64,000 bases of DNA from assembly GCA_023404095.1 (NCBI GenBank), contig JAEYDD010000030.1:124001-188000 (forward strand), in the 5' to 3' direction. Numbering within the stretch: position 1 is the stretch's first letter; every line of letters begins with the position of its first letter. Below the pieces are notes generated by a model. The model had not been told where the DNA came from, searched no databases, and saw only the letters and a list, made by a program, of their open reading frames with translations. A program made the translations under genes and the position numbers. The stretch is from Pseudomonadota bacterium (GTDB lineage: Bacteria; Pseudomonadota; Alphaproteobacteria; Rhizobiales; Rhizobiaceae). Positions 43,776 through 52,640 of this stretch are shown one piece after another.

Positions 43776-46700
43776 CTACACTCCTGGGGGACGACGAAGA
43801 TCGAGTGTCAGCGGGAACTCCCGCGAGATGGCTTCTTCGTAAACCCCGTAGCCGCCCGGGGTGTGTCCCCAGGGCTCGAAGCGGGCCAGTCGTCTGGCTT
43901 CCGCCTCGTTTCCGTTCACAGGGAAGGTGTCATAGTTTCGCCCGCCCGGATGGGCAACGTGGTAAATGCAGCCGCCCACCGCTCTGTGAGACCATGTATC
44001 ATAAATGTCGAAGGTGAGTGGCGTATTAACGGGCAGCGCGGGGTGCAGGCCGGAGGCAGGCTGCCAAGCCTTGTAACGGACGCCGGCAACGGCAACGCCG
44101 CTTTCCGCGGTGGGCGCGAGCGGCACCCGCCTGCGGTTGCAGGTGACCACATAGCGTTGCGGGTTCGCGGTCTCCAGCTTCACCTGCAGCCGCTCGACGG
44201 ACGAATCGACATAACGCACCGTGCCGCCGATGGCGCCCTGCTCGCCCATCACATGCCAGGGCTCAAGCGCCTGTCGCAGTTCCAGCCTCGCGCCCTCGTA
44301 CTCGACCTCGCCGCAGAAGGGGAAACGGAACTCCAGCTGGGCGGCAAACCATTCCGGGCGGATTTCGAAACCGTTCTGCCTGAGATCGGCGAGCACCTCG
44401 AGGAAATCCTGCCACACGTGATGCGGCAGCATGAACCGGTCGTGCAACGTCGTGCCCCAGCGCACGAAGGAACCCGTGGCCGGCTTCAGCCAGAAGCGGG
44501 CGATCAGTGCCCGGATCAGGAGCTGCTGCGCCAGGCTCATGCGCGCGTTCGGCGGCATCTCGAAGCCGCGGAATTCCACCAGGCCCAGGCGGCCGGTCGG
44601 GCCGTCGGGCGAGAACAGCTTGTCGATGCAGATTTCGGAGCGATGCGTGTTGCCGGTGACGTCGACGAGAAGGTTGCGGAACAGCCGGTCGACCAGCCAG
44701 GGAAGCGGCGGCGTACCCTCCCCGGGGGCAGGCACCTGCGAAAGCGCGATCTCCAGCTCATAAAGGCCGTCGTGGCGGGCCTCGTCGATGCGCGGCGCCT
44801 GGCTGGTCGGGCCGATGAACAGGCCGGAAAAGAGATAGGAGAGGGAGGGATGGCGCTGCCAGTGCAGCACGAGGCTCTTCAGAAGATCCGGCCGGCGCAG
44901 GAAAGGGCTGTCGTTCGGGCTCTTTCCGCCGACGACGACGTGGTTGCCGCCGCCGGTGCCGGTATGGCGGCCGTCGATCATGAATTTGTCAGCGCCCAGC
45001 CGGGTCTGGCGAGCCTCCTCGTAGACGGCAGTGGTGATGTCGACGCAGTCCTGCCAGTCGTAGGCCGGGTGGATGTTCACCTCGATGACGCCGGGATCTG
45101 GCGCGACGCGGATGACGTTCAGTCGCTCGTCTTGCGGGGGCGCGTAGCCCTCGATGTGAACCGGCAGGCCGAGTGCGCTTGCGGCGCGTTCGGCCGCGGC
45201 GATGAGCTCGAGATATTCCTCGACGCCTTCCGTTGGCGGCATGAACACGCAGAGCCTGCCGTCGCGAGGCTCTACGCTGATGGCGGTGCGGACCTTGCCG
45301 ACGATATCTGAGACGACCTGTTCGACCTGTTCCTGCTGGCCTTCGGTTGCGTGGAAATCCATCGCGATCTGGCGGTGAGGGTCAGCAAAATCCGGCAGGT
45401 CGCCGCGTTCGACCGTGGGATCGACGGGGTTGATGTAGGGATAGGCGGAGGGCGGGATCCAGGGCAGCGAGCCCAGCGGCAGGCGGTAGCCGACCGGGCT
45501 GTCGCCGGGGACGAGAAAGAGGCGGCCGCGCCGGGTCTGCCATTTCTCGCTGATCCATCGCTGGCCGGCGGCGCGGGCATTCCAGGCCTGCACGGGCAGC
45601 ACGTAGCCGCTCGGTTTGGTCAGTCCGCGCTCGAAGACGCGGGCGATGCGGCTTCGTGCTTCCGGATCCTCCAGCTTGGAGTTCGACGGGTCGACGTTGT
45701 CGGGAAGGTTCGCTTCCTTCAGGAGCCACTCGCCGGGGTCTTCATACGCCGGAAGCACCATCTCGGCCTCGATGCCAAGCACGCCGGCGATCGTGGTCAG
45801 GAGACGTTCTGCGTCGCCGTTTGACACCGGATGGTCGGCATGTTCCTCGGCGATAAGTTCAGGATCGGACCAGATCGGCTTGCCGTCGCGGCGCCAGTAG
45901 AGTGAGAAGGTCCAGCGGGGCAGGCTTTCACCGGGATACCACTTGCCCTGGCCGTAATGCAGGAAGCCGCCGGGGGCGAAGCGCTCGCGCAGGCGGCGGA
46001 TCAGCGCGTCGGCCTTTTCCCGCTTCGTCGGCCCGACCGCGCCGGTGTTCCATTCCTCGGACTCGAAATCGTCGATGGAGACGAAGGTCGGCTCGCCGCC
46101 CATGGTCAGGCGCACGTCGTTGTTTGCGAGCACCTGGTCGACGTCCTTGCCCAGCGCGTTCAGCGCCTCCCAGGATTCGTCGGAGAAGGGCTTGGTGATC
46201 CGCGGGTGTTCGGCGACGCGGTCGATCTTCATGGCAAAGTCGAAGCTGGTATTCGCTTCACCGAAATAGCCGCCGGTGATCGGTGCCGCGTTACGATAGT
46301 GCGGGGTGGCAGCCAGCGGGATATGGCTTTCCCCGGTCAGGAGACCGGACGTCGGGTCGAGGCCGATCCACCCGGCGCCCGGGAGATAGACCTCGCACCA
46401 TGCATGCAGGTCGGTAAAGTCGTGGTCGGTGCCGGATGGGCCGTCCAGCGCCTTGAGGTCCGGCGTGAGCTGGATCAGGTAACCGGAGACGAAGCGCGCG
46501 GCGAAACCAAGATTGCGCAGAATCTGTACCAGCAGCCAGCTGGAGTCGCGGCAGGAGCCGAGCCCGAGGTTCAGCGTTTCCTCGGGCGTCTGGACGCCGG
46601 GTTCCATGCGGATGACGTAGCCGATCCTTTGCTGCAGCTTCGCGTTGAGGCCGACGACCATGTCGACGGTGCGCTGGCGAGAGCGGTCCACGGTGTCGAG

Positions 46701-47090
46701 GAAGGCCGAAAGCGCCGGCGTCAGCGGTTCCGGCTCGCGGTAGATGTGCAAATCTTCGCGCAGATCGGCCGGGTAGTCGAACGGCCAGTGCTCTGCCTCC
46801 TCCTCGACGAAGAAGTCGAAGGGATTGTAGACCGTCATGTCGGCGACGAGATCGACCTCGATCTTCAGCTCGGTCACGGGCTCGGGAAAGACGTATCGGG
46901 CGAGGTAGTTGCCGTAGGGATCCTGCTGCAGGTTGACGAAGTGATTCGCCGGCGAGACCTTCAGCGAATGGCCGATCACCTTCGTTTTCGAGTGTGCAGC
47001 CGGCTTCAGACGGATGATCTGTGGTCCCAGGCGGACCGGATTGTCATATTTATAGTGGGTCAGATGGTAGATACTGGCCTTGATCGACAT
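43776..47090 (-). CDS. Transglutaminase fused to DUF2126 putative amidoligase
   Basis: This 1104-residue protein has a bacterial transglutaminase module (about 1-290) with the triad C180 (LGSCRDSSWLLVQILRNLG), H229 (DLHAWCEVYLPG) and D245 (WIGLDPTSG), followed by a DUF2126 region (about 300-1090) with VRLTMGGEPTFVS and IDGRHTGTGGGNHVVVGG. DUF2126 has been proposed to be an amidoligase of the glutamine-synthetase-like COOH-NH2 ligase superfamily. The protein therefore could both form and cleave amide bonds. The start at 47090 is followed by MSIKASIYHLTHYKY, the usual N-terminus. It is the first gene of the three-gene unit; the 95 bases upstream may hold the promoter. Confidence 0.9.
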   Translation of the reverse strand: MSIKASIYHLTHYKYDNPVRLGPQIIRLKPAAHSKTKVIGHSLKVSPANHFVNLQQDPYGNYLARYVFPEPVTELKIEVDLVADMTVYNPFDFFVEEEAEHWPFDYPADLREDLHIYREPEPLTPALSAFLDTVDRSRQRTVDMVVGLNAKLQQRIGYVIRMEPGVQTPEETLNLGLGSCRDSSWLLVQILRNLGFAARFVSGYLIQLTPDLKALDGPSGTDHDFTDLHAWCEVYLPGAGWIGLDPTSGLLTGESHIPLAATPHYRNAAPITGGYFGEANTSFDFAMKIDRVAEHPRITKPFSDESWEALNALGKDVDQVLANNDVRLTMGGEPTFVSIDDFESEEWNTGAVGPTKREKADALIRRLRERFAPGGFLHYGQGKWYPGESLPRWTFSLYWRRDGKPIWSDPELIAEEHADHPVSNGDAERLLTTIAGVLGIEAEMVLPAYEDPGEWLLKEANLPDNVDPSNSKLEDPEARSRIARVFERGLTKPSGYVLPVQAWNARAAGQRWISEKWQTRRGRLFLVPGDSPVGYRLPLGSLPWIPPSAYPYINPVDPTVERGDLPDFADPHRQIAMDFHATEGQQEQVEQVVSDIVGKVRTAISVEPRDGRLCVFMPPTEGVEEYLELIAAAERAASALGLPVHIEGYAPPQDERLNVIRVAPDPGVIEVNIHPAYDWQDCVDITTAVYEEARQTRLGADKFMIDGRHTGTGGGNHVVVGGKSPNDSPFLRRPDLLKSLVLHWQRHPSLSYLFSGLFIGPTSQAPRIDEARHDGLYELEIALSQVPAPGEGTPPLPWLVDRLFRNLLVDVTGNTHRSEICIDKLFSPDGPTGRLGLVEFRGFEMPPNARMSLAQQLLIRALIARFWLKPATGSFVRWGTTLHDRFMLPHHVWQDFLEVLADLRQNGFEIRPEWFAAQLEFRFPFCGEVEYEGARLELRQALEPWHVMGEQGAIGGTVRYVDSSVERLQVKLETANPQRYVVTCNRRRVPLAPTAESGVAVAGVRYKAWQPASGLHPALPVNTPLTFDIYDTWSHRAVGGCIYHVAHPGGRNYDTFPVNGNEAEARRLARFEPWGHTPGGYGVYEEAISREFPLTLDLRRPPGV

Positions 47091-47186
47091 CAGCTCGCTT
47101 TTCCCCTCGTGACGGTCTTTGCCGCCATCGAGGGGAAGTTTGTGCAATGCAAAGCGAGATTGCAAGGGCCGTGGCGCCCGGGGGCC

Positions 47187-47954
47187 TCAGTGCCTCGAAC
47201 CGACCAGCGCGAAATGCGCCCCCTGCGGATCGATTCCCTGGATGATCCATGCGCCGCCGGGCACCTCCATCGGTCCCATCACGACCTGGCCGCCGGCGGT
47301 ATTGACACGGTCGATGGCCGCGTCGATCGCATCGACGACGAAGTAGAAGCCCCAGTGCGGCGGTGCCGGCAGGTCCTTCGGCTTGGTCATCATGCCGCCG
47401 ATCGTCTGGCCATGCGACTTGAAGAGCTGATAGGTGCCCATCTCGCCCATATCCAGCGCCTCGTCCTTCTCCCAGCCGAACAGGGTAGCGTAGAACGGCC
47501 AGGCGCCATCGAGATCGCCCGCCATCAGCTCGTGCCAGCCCACGTGGCCGGGAGCCATCTGATCTCCGGCCGGCGGGGGCTCGTCGGTGGAACTGAACAG
47601 GCAAAAGGCGGCGCCGTGCGGATCGCCGACCACGGCAAAGCGACCGATGCCGGGAATGTCCTCCGGCTCCCGGTAGACCTTGCCGCCCTTGGCCGTGATC
47701 TCCTTGGCGGTCGCATCGACGCTGTCGACGCCGATGTAGCCGATCCAGGCCGGCGGCATGCCTTCGGCCTCCTTCGGCGTGGTCATAAGGCCGGCGATCA
47801 TCTGATCGTTTGCCGAAAACACCGTGTAGTTCATATCCGGCATGCCGGCGTCCTTGGCATTCCAGCCGACAACGGTCTTGTAGAACTTCTCGGCCGCGCC
47901 GATGTCGCTGGTCATCAATTCGTACCAGACGAACTTGCCTTGGGTATCGGACAT
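47187..47954 (-). CDS. VOC family protein with two glyoxalase-fold domains
   Basis: This 255-residue protein has two VOC modules, about 1-125 (KFVWYELMTSDIGAAEKFYKTVVGW) and 132-255 (GHVGWHELMAGDLDGAWPFYATLFGW). Each ends with a glycine/alanine strand (GDPHGAAFCLF and IDPQGAHFALV). This double type is usually annotated as a CFP-30-like or hydroxylase-related protein; no substrate is known. The DUF899 gene follows upstream on the same strand with 70 bases between. VOC and DUF899 genes often travel together with an ArsR regulator, but no ArsR gene is here. Confidence 0.86.
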   Translation of the reverse strand: MSDTQGKFVWYELMTSDIGAAEKFYKTVVGWNAKDAGMPDMNYTVFSANDQMIAGLMTTPKEAEGMPPAWIGYIGVDSVDATAKEITAKGGKVYREPEDIPGIGRFAVVGDPHGAAFCLFSSTDEPPPAGDQMAPGHVGWHELMAGDLDGAWPFYATLFGWEKDEALDMGEMGTYQLFKSHGQTIGGMMTKPKDLPAPPHWGFYFVVDAIDAAIDRVNTAGGQVVMGPMEVPGGAWIIQGIDPQGAHFALVGSRH

Positions 47955-48024
47955 GATTTTCTCCTGGATTGTTCGAAGGTTTCGTGCGGAAGCCGACGGC
48001 GCGCAGGCCCGGTGTCCGAAGCTG

Positions 48025-48759
48025 CTAGCTGCAGCAGGATTGGGCTTTCGGCGCGTCGTCGTATTCGTCCTTGCGCTTGACGAAGCTCAGCGTGCCGGTC
48101 TCGTTGCGGCCCTTCGGTGCGCGGTCGAGCGTCATCAGCGTGCTCAGCAGTTCCTCGCCGCCGCGGGAATATTCCGAATAGGTATGGTACACGGTCCCGT
48201 CCTCATCCCGGAAGAATGCGCTCATGCCAGGCAGTTCGTCATGGGCATCCTCGGAAGGCGTCTCGCGAAAGTTGTAGTAGACCTTGCCGCGCCCGAGCTC
48301 TTCCTTGGTGAAGGAGACGTGATAGTCGAAGTTGAAGTCGCTGCCGAACGAAGAGTACCACGGGAACTTCCAGCCCATGCGTTTCTTGTAGGCCTCGATC
48401 TTTTCCAGCGGCGCGCGGGCAATGCAGACGAAAGTCACGTCGTGGTGGTTGAGATGCGGCAGCATGCCGTCGATGTGATCGGCCATGAACGAGCAGCCGG
48501 GGCAGCCGGCTTCCCAGTCCGGTCCGAACATGAAGTGATACACCATCAGCTGGCTCCGCCCCTCGAAAAGGTCGGCAAGCGTTTTCCTGCCGGCTGGCGT
48601 ATCGAAGGCATAGGCTTTGTCCACCCGCACCCAGGGCAGCGCCAGCCGCTCGGCGCGCACCTTGTCGCGCAGACGCGTCTCTTCCTTCTCCATGGCCAAC
48701 AACGCCTGGCGCGCCTTGACCCAATCCTCGCGCGAAACGACCTCGTGCTGCTGTCTCAT
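48025..48759 (-). CDS. DUF899 thioredoxin-fold family protein
   Basis: This 244-residue protein matches the DUF899 family. AYAFDTPAGRKTLADLFEGRSQLMVYHFMFGP is its hallmark, followed by GCPGCS with a CPGC pair (C86 and C89) in the position of a thioredoxin active site. It ends in QSCCS, offering further cysteines. The fold resembles AhpC/thioredoxin proteins and a redox role is likely but not shown. The start at 48759 has AGAGGAG upstream. A 12-bp palindrome lies 41 bases before it. Confidence 0.85.
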   Translation of the reverse strand: MRQQHEVVSREDWVKARQALLAMEKEETRLRDKVRAERLALPWVRVDKAYAFDTPAGRKTLADLFEGRSQLMVYHFMFGPDWEAGCPGCSFMADHIDGMLPHLNHHDVTFVCIARAPLEKIEAYKKRMGWKFPWYSSFGSDFNFDYHVSFTKEELGRGKVYYNFRETPSEDAHDELPGMSAFFRDEDGTVYHTYSEYSRGGEELLSTLMTLDRAPKGRNETGTLSFVKRKDEYDDAPKAQSCCS

Positions 48760-48799
48760 GCTCGTAACTCCTCTTTCACGGAACATTTCGACTATTTAT

Positions 48800-48811
48800 G
48801 TTGATATCAAC
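48800..48811. promoter_or_regulatory. Perfect 12-bp palindrome before the DUF899-VOC pair
   Basis: GTTGATATCAAC is a perfect palindrome in the divergent region between the DUF899 gene and the LprI-like gene, in an AT-rich patch. Its form suits an ArsR/SmtB-type or similar dimeric repressor. Such regulators are common partners of DUF899-VOC genes, but none is coded here, so the cognate protein would be elsewhere. Confidence 0.4.
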
Positions 48812-48947
48812 GTTTGCTGTGCATGTCAAAGTTGCCGGCCGGTGGCTGCGTGTACGTCAAGGACGCAGCATAGCCCGGCATTCCGACATTCCCTTGTCAA
48901 AAAAAGCGCCGGCCATATCTAACGCCGCTCACGAGGAGTTGGACGCC

Positions 48948-49301
48948 ATGAAAAACAAACCCGTCTTCAGCCTGCCCGCGCTTTGCCTTGTCATCCTTTC
49001 GGCGGCCCTGCCGGCGGCGGCCGCAAGTTTCGACTGCGACCGTGCCGACCTTGCGGCCGACGAGAAGGCAATCTGCGACAACCGGGTGCTGAACGACGCC
49101 GACGTGCGGATGGTCACGACCTTCGACATCCTGACTGGTCTGGTGGCGATGGGTGCGCGAGGGGAAATGCAGGATCAGCAGTCGCTATGGCTGAAGGAAC
49201 GCCAGGCCTGCGGGGCGGACGTAGCCTGCATCAAGGCAGCCTACGACAAGCGCATGCAGCAGCTGGACGAGGCCTACAAGAACATCAGCCGGCCGCTCTG
49301 A
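48948..49301 (+). CDS. LprI-like (DUF1311) secreted protein
   Basis: This 117-residue protein has a signal peptide (about 1-26, ending AAAA-SFDC) and a small cysteine-rich domain of the DUF1311/LprI type: SFDCDRADLAADEKAICDN, RQACGADVACIKAAYDKRMQQLDE. The cysteine pattern should form two disulfides in the periplasm. Some members inhibit lysozyme, but that activity cannot be assumed. GAGGAG lies 9 bases before the ATG. It is monocistronic and followed by a clear terminator. Confidence 0.82.
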   Translation: MKNKPVFSLPALCLVILSAALPAAAASFDCDRADLAADEKAICDNRVLNDADVRMVTTFDILTGLVAMGARGEMQDQQSLWLKERQACGADVACIKAAYDKRMQQLDEAYKNISRPL

Positions 49302-49366
49302 CGGGCGGTGACACGGTGGCGGGGGTACAGTCGAGCCCGACGATCGAGGCAGGGATACAATAAAGA

Positions 49367-49398
49367 TGCGCGCCGGCTTCTGCCGACGCGCTGTTTTT
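49367..49398 (+). terminator. Rho-independent terminator of the LprI-like gene
   Basis: The stem GCGCGCCGGC/GCCGACGCGC with one mismatch and loop TTCT is followed by TTTTT at 49394-49398. Confidence 0.8.
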
Positions 49399-49428
49399 CC
49401 TTTCGATGCAAGGACCTAAGGTCCTGGC

Positions 49429-51264
49429 TTACTCAGGCAGGATGCGCACCGCACCCAGGTCGGCGGAGCTTGCGAAGGCGGCATAGGCCTTCAGGGCGGT
49501 CGTGACGTTGCGCCTGCGCGGCTGCGCCGGCTTCCAGCCGAGCTTGTCCTGTTCGGCACGGCGGGCGGCAAGTTCGGCGTCCGAAACGGCAAGGTTGATC
49601 GTGCGGTTCGGGATGTCGATCTCGATCGTGTCGCCCTGGCGGACCAGGCCGATCGCGCCGCCGTTTGCCGCTTCCGGCGAGGCATGGCCGATCGACAGAC
49701 CCGAGGTGCCGCCGGAGAAGCGCCCGTCGGTGATCAGCGCGCAGGCCTTGCCCAGTCCCTTCGACTTCAGGTAGCTCGTCGGATAGAGCATCTCCTGCAT
49801 GCCGGGGCCGCCCTTCGGGCCTTCGTAGCGGATGACGACGACGTCGCCGGCCTTCACCTCGTTGCCGAGGATGCCCTTCACGGCGGCGTCCTGGCTTTCG
49901 AACACGACGGCGGGGCCGGTGAACTTCAGGATCGATTCATCGACGCCGGCAGTCTTCACGATGCAGCCGTCGAGCGCGATATTGCCCTTCAGCACCGCAA
50001 GCCCGCCGTCCTTTGAGAAGGGGTTTTCGACCGAGCGGATGACGCCCTTCTCACCGTCGGTATCCAGTTCGTCCCAGCGCGCCTCCTGGGAGAAGGCGAC
50101 CTGGGTCGGGATGCCGCCGGGGGCGGCGCGGAAGAAGGTGCGCACGGTCTCGCTGCTGGTGCGGGTGATGTCCCAGCGGTCTATGGCGTCGCCAAGGGTT
50201 GCGGCATGCACGGTCGGGCTGTCGCGGTGGATCAGGCCGCCGCGTTCGAGTTCGCCAAGGATGCGCATGATGCCGCCGGCGCGATGGACGTCCTCCATGT
50301 GAACGTCGCTCTTGGCGGGGGCCACCTTGGAAAGGCAGGGAACCTTTCGGGAGAGCCGGTCGATGTCGTCGAGGTTGAAGTCGATCCCGCCCTCATAGGC
50401 GGCCGCCAGGATGTGAAGCACCGTGTTGGTCGATCCGCCCATGGCGATGTCGAGCGACATCGCATTCTCGAACGCCTTCTTGTTGGCGACGTTGCGCGGA
50501 AGGATGCTGTCGTCCTCCTGCTCGTAGTAACGGCGGGCGAGGTCGACGATCAGGTGGCCTGCCTCGACGAACAGGCGCTTGCGATCGGCGTGGGTGGCGA
50601 GCGTGGAGCCGTTTCCGGGCAGAGACAGGCCGAGGGCTTCAGTCAGACAGTTCATCGAATTGGCGGTGAACATGCCCGAGCAGGAGCCGCAGGTGGGGCA
50701 TGCGGAGCGCTCGATGACCTTGACGTCCTCGTCGGAGACCTTGTCATCGGCGGCGGCCACCATGGCGTCGACCAGGTCGAGCGCGTGCGTCTTGCCGTGA
50801 AGGACGACCTTGCCTGCCTCCATCGGGCCGCCGGAGACGAAGACGGCGGGGATGTTCAGCCGCATCGCGGCATTCAGCATGCCGGGCGTGATCTTGTCGC
50901 AGTTGGAGATGCAGACCATGGCGTCGGCGCAGTGGGCGTTGACCATGTACTCGACCGAATCGGCGATGATCTCGCGGCTCGGCAGCGAATAGAGCATGCC
51001 GTCATGGCCCATGGCGATGCCGTCGTCGACGGCGATCGTGTTGAATTCCTTGGCGACGCCGCCGGCTGCCTCTATCTCGCGGGCGACCAGCTGGCCGAGG
51101 TCCTTCAGGTGGACATGGCCGGGCACGAACTGGGTGAACGAGTTGACCACCGCGATGATCGGCTTTCCGAAATCCGCATCCTTCATGCCGGTCGCGCGCC
51201 AGAGGCCGCGGGCACCGGCCATGTTGCGGCCGTGGGTGGTGGTTCGGGAGCGATAGGCTGGCAT
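49429..51264 (-). CDS. ilvD: Dihydroxy-acid dehydratase
   Basis: This 611-residue enzyme dehydrates dihydroxy acids to 2-oxo acids in valine, isoleucine and leucine synthesis. The iron-sulfur and metal site includes C122 in ISNCDKITPGML and CPTCGSC (189-195), followed by GMFTANSMNCLTEALG. The length equals the standard long IlvD type. The ATG at 51264 with GAGG upstream is chosen; a TTG five codons earlier is possible. It is divergent from the double-winged-helix GntR gene across 209 bases. Confidence 0.95.
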   Translation of the reverse strand: MPAYRSRTTTHGRNMAGARGLWRATGMKDADFGKPIIAVVNSFTQFVPGHVHLKDLGQLVAREIEAAGGVAKEFNTIAVDDGIAMGHDGMLYSLPSREIIADSVEYMVNAHCADAMVCISNCDKITPGMLNAAMRLNIPAVFVSGGPMEAGKVVLHGKTHALDLVDAMVAAADDKVSDEDVKVIERSACPTCGSCSGMFTANSMNCLTEALGLSLPGNGSTLATHADRKRLFVEAGHLIVDLARRYYEQEDDSILPRNVANKKAFENAMSLDIAMGGSTNTVLHILAAAYEGGIDFNLDDIDRLSRKVPCLSKVAPAKSDVHMEDVHRAGGIMRILGELERGGLIHRDSPTVHAATLGDAIDRWDITRTSSETVRTFFRAAPGGIPTQVAFSQEARWDELDTDGEKGVIRSVENPFSKDGGLAVLKGNIALDGCIVKTAGVDESILKFTGPAVVFESQDAAVKGILGNEVKAGDVVVIRYEGPKGGPGMQEMLYPTSYLKSKGLGKACALITDGRFSGGTSGLSIGHASPEAANGGAIGLVRQGDTIEIDIPNRTINLAVSDAELAARRAEQDKLGWKPAQPRRRNVTTALKAYAAFASSADLGAVRILPE

Positions 51265-51473
51265 CGACGTGTTCCTCAAATCCGGTCGGGCATGGCATGT
51301 GGTGGCGAAAAAGCCGTTCCGCCAGCCCTTGTCAGGCGTTCCCTAGCGCAAAACCCCCGCCGCGTCACGAAAGGAATGCAATTTTTTACCGGTCGGCGTG
51401 GAATTTCCTGTCGTGGTCAGGCGCAAGGACGACCATTGCCGACAGAGGCCGTTTGTGAGAGTGTCGCGGCGCG

Positions 51474-52502
51474 ATGACGGATGACAGGACGATGGCGAAG
51501 GAACGGGCGGACGTGGTCGAGACGGGGGAGGCGCGCCCGCTCTACCTGCGCATCCGCGACCAGCTTGCCGGGGCGATCGCGGCAGGGCGGCTGCCGAAGG
51601 ACGCGCTGCTTTTGGAAGGCCACGTGGCCGGTATCTTTTCTTCCACGCGCACGCCGGTGCGGCAGGCCTTCGCCCTACTGGAGGCAGAAGGCGCGATCCG
51701 CCGGTTCGACGGCCGCGGCTTCGTCGTCGGCCGCGGCAGGGGCGCGCCGCAGCGCATCGCCCTGACTGCGGACATGTTCGGCGATGGCGAGGAGGCGCAG
51801 CCGCTGCGCAAGGCACCCGCCTGGGAAACGATCTACGAGGCGCTCGAGCGGGAGATGGTGCATCTCTCGGTCTTCGGCCGCCACCGCATCAACGAGGTGG
51901 AACTGGCGCGCGCGAAAGGCGTCGGCCGCCAGGTCGCCCGCGACGCGCTGACCCGGCTGGAAAGCCTCGGCATCGTGGAGAAGGACGAGCGGATGCGCTG
52001 GACGGTCGTGCCGCTTGGCGAGGGGCGCATGCGCGATCTGCACGACATCCGCGTGGCGCTGGAACCGGTGGCGCTGAGGCAGGCCTTTCCCGTGATGCCC
52101 CGGGAGGAGCGCGCGGCGATGACGGCGCGGCTCGAGCGCGCGCTGGCCGGCTATCCCGATCTCTCGCTCGAGGAGATGGACGGCATGGAGACCGACCTGC
52201 ACATCACTCTTCTCGGCCACTGCCCCAACCGCGAGATCCTGATCGCGCTGCGCCGGGCAAGGTTCATGCTCAACGTCTCAAAGCATATCATGGGCGTCTC
52301 GCACGTGATGCCGAAGGACGAGCCCTTCATCGCCGAGCACTTGCAGGTGTTTGCGGCACTGGAGGCGGGGGATGTCGAAGCTGCGGCGGAGGCGCTCAGG
52401 CACCACATCGCCATCTCTCTGCCGAAGGTGATCCGGCGGGTGGCGGAATTCCGGGCGACGCATGGGGCGGACGTGCCGGGGTATGTGATGGCGGCGGGAT
52501 AA
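51474..52502 (+). CDS. GntR family regulator with two winged-helix domains and an FCD domain
   Basis: This 342-residue protein is unusual because it holds two GntR-type winged helices. The first is about residues 22-88 (RPLYLRIRDQLAGAIAAGRLP, TRTPVRQAFALLEAEGAI) and the second about 117-182 (WETIYEALEREMVHL, GRQVARDALTRLESLGIVEK). An FCD effector domain follows (about 185-330) with HDIRVALEPVALRQA and FIAEHLQVFAALEAGDVEAA. FCD regulators respond to small organic acids; the ligand is unknown. It is divergent from ilvD. A broken partial copy of this gene lies about 0.9 kb downstream, beyond the glutathione transferase. Confidence 0.88.
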   Translation: MTDDRTMAKERADVVETGEARPLYLRIRDQLAGAIAAGRLPKDALLLEGHVAGIFSSTRTPVRQAFALLEAEGAIRRFDGRGFVVGRGRGAPQRIALTADMFGDGEEAQPLRKAPAWETIYEALEREMVHLSVFGRHRINEVELARAKGVGRQVARDALTRLESLGIVEKDERMRWTVVPLGEGRMRDLHDIRVALEPVALRQAFPVMPREERAAMTARLERALAGYPDLSLEEMDGMETDLHITLLGHCPNREILIALRRARFMLNVSKHIMGVSHVMPKDEPFIAEHLQVFAALEAGDVEAAAEALRHHIAISLPKVIRRVAEFRATHGADVPGYVMAAG

Positions 52503-52640
52503 GAGACGGTCGGGGCGCCACGCCGCTCGTCTAGAGGCAGGCTCGGCGTGGCGCTCCACCCAGTCCGGAGATTTGATCGCAAGGTGTCGGACACTGCTTC
52601 GGCCGTTCGTCTTCAAGACGGACAAGCCAGGAGAATCGCG

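Noticed and set aside
40461..47090. Toxin-antitoxin or bacteriocin locus
   Set aside because: No small precursor peptide, immunity gene or exporter is next to the amidoligase unit, so a ribosomal peptide system is not supported.
45957..48080. 707-codon plus-strand open frame across the DUF2126 gene
   Set aside because: It is a shadow of the transglutaminase-DUF2126 and VOC genes and its residues are arginine- and valine-rich without domain motifs.
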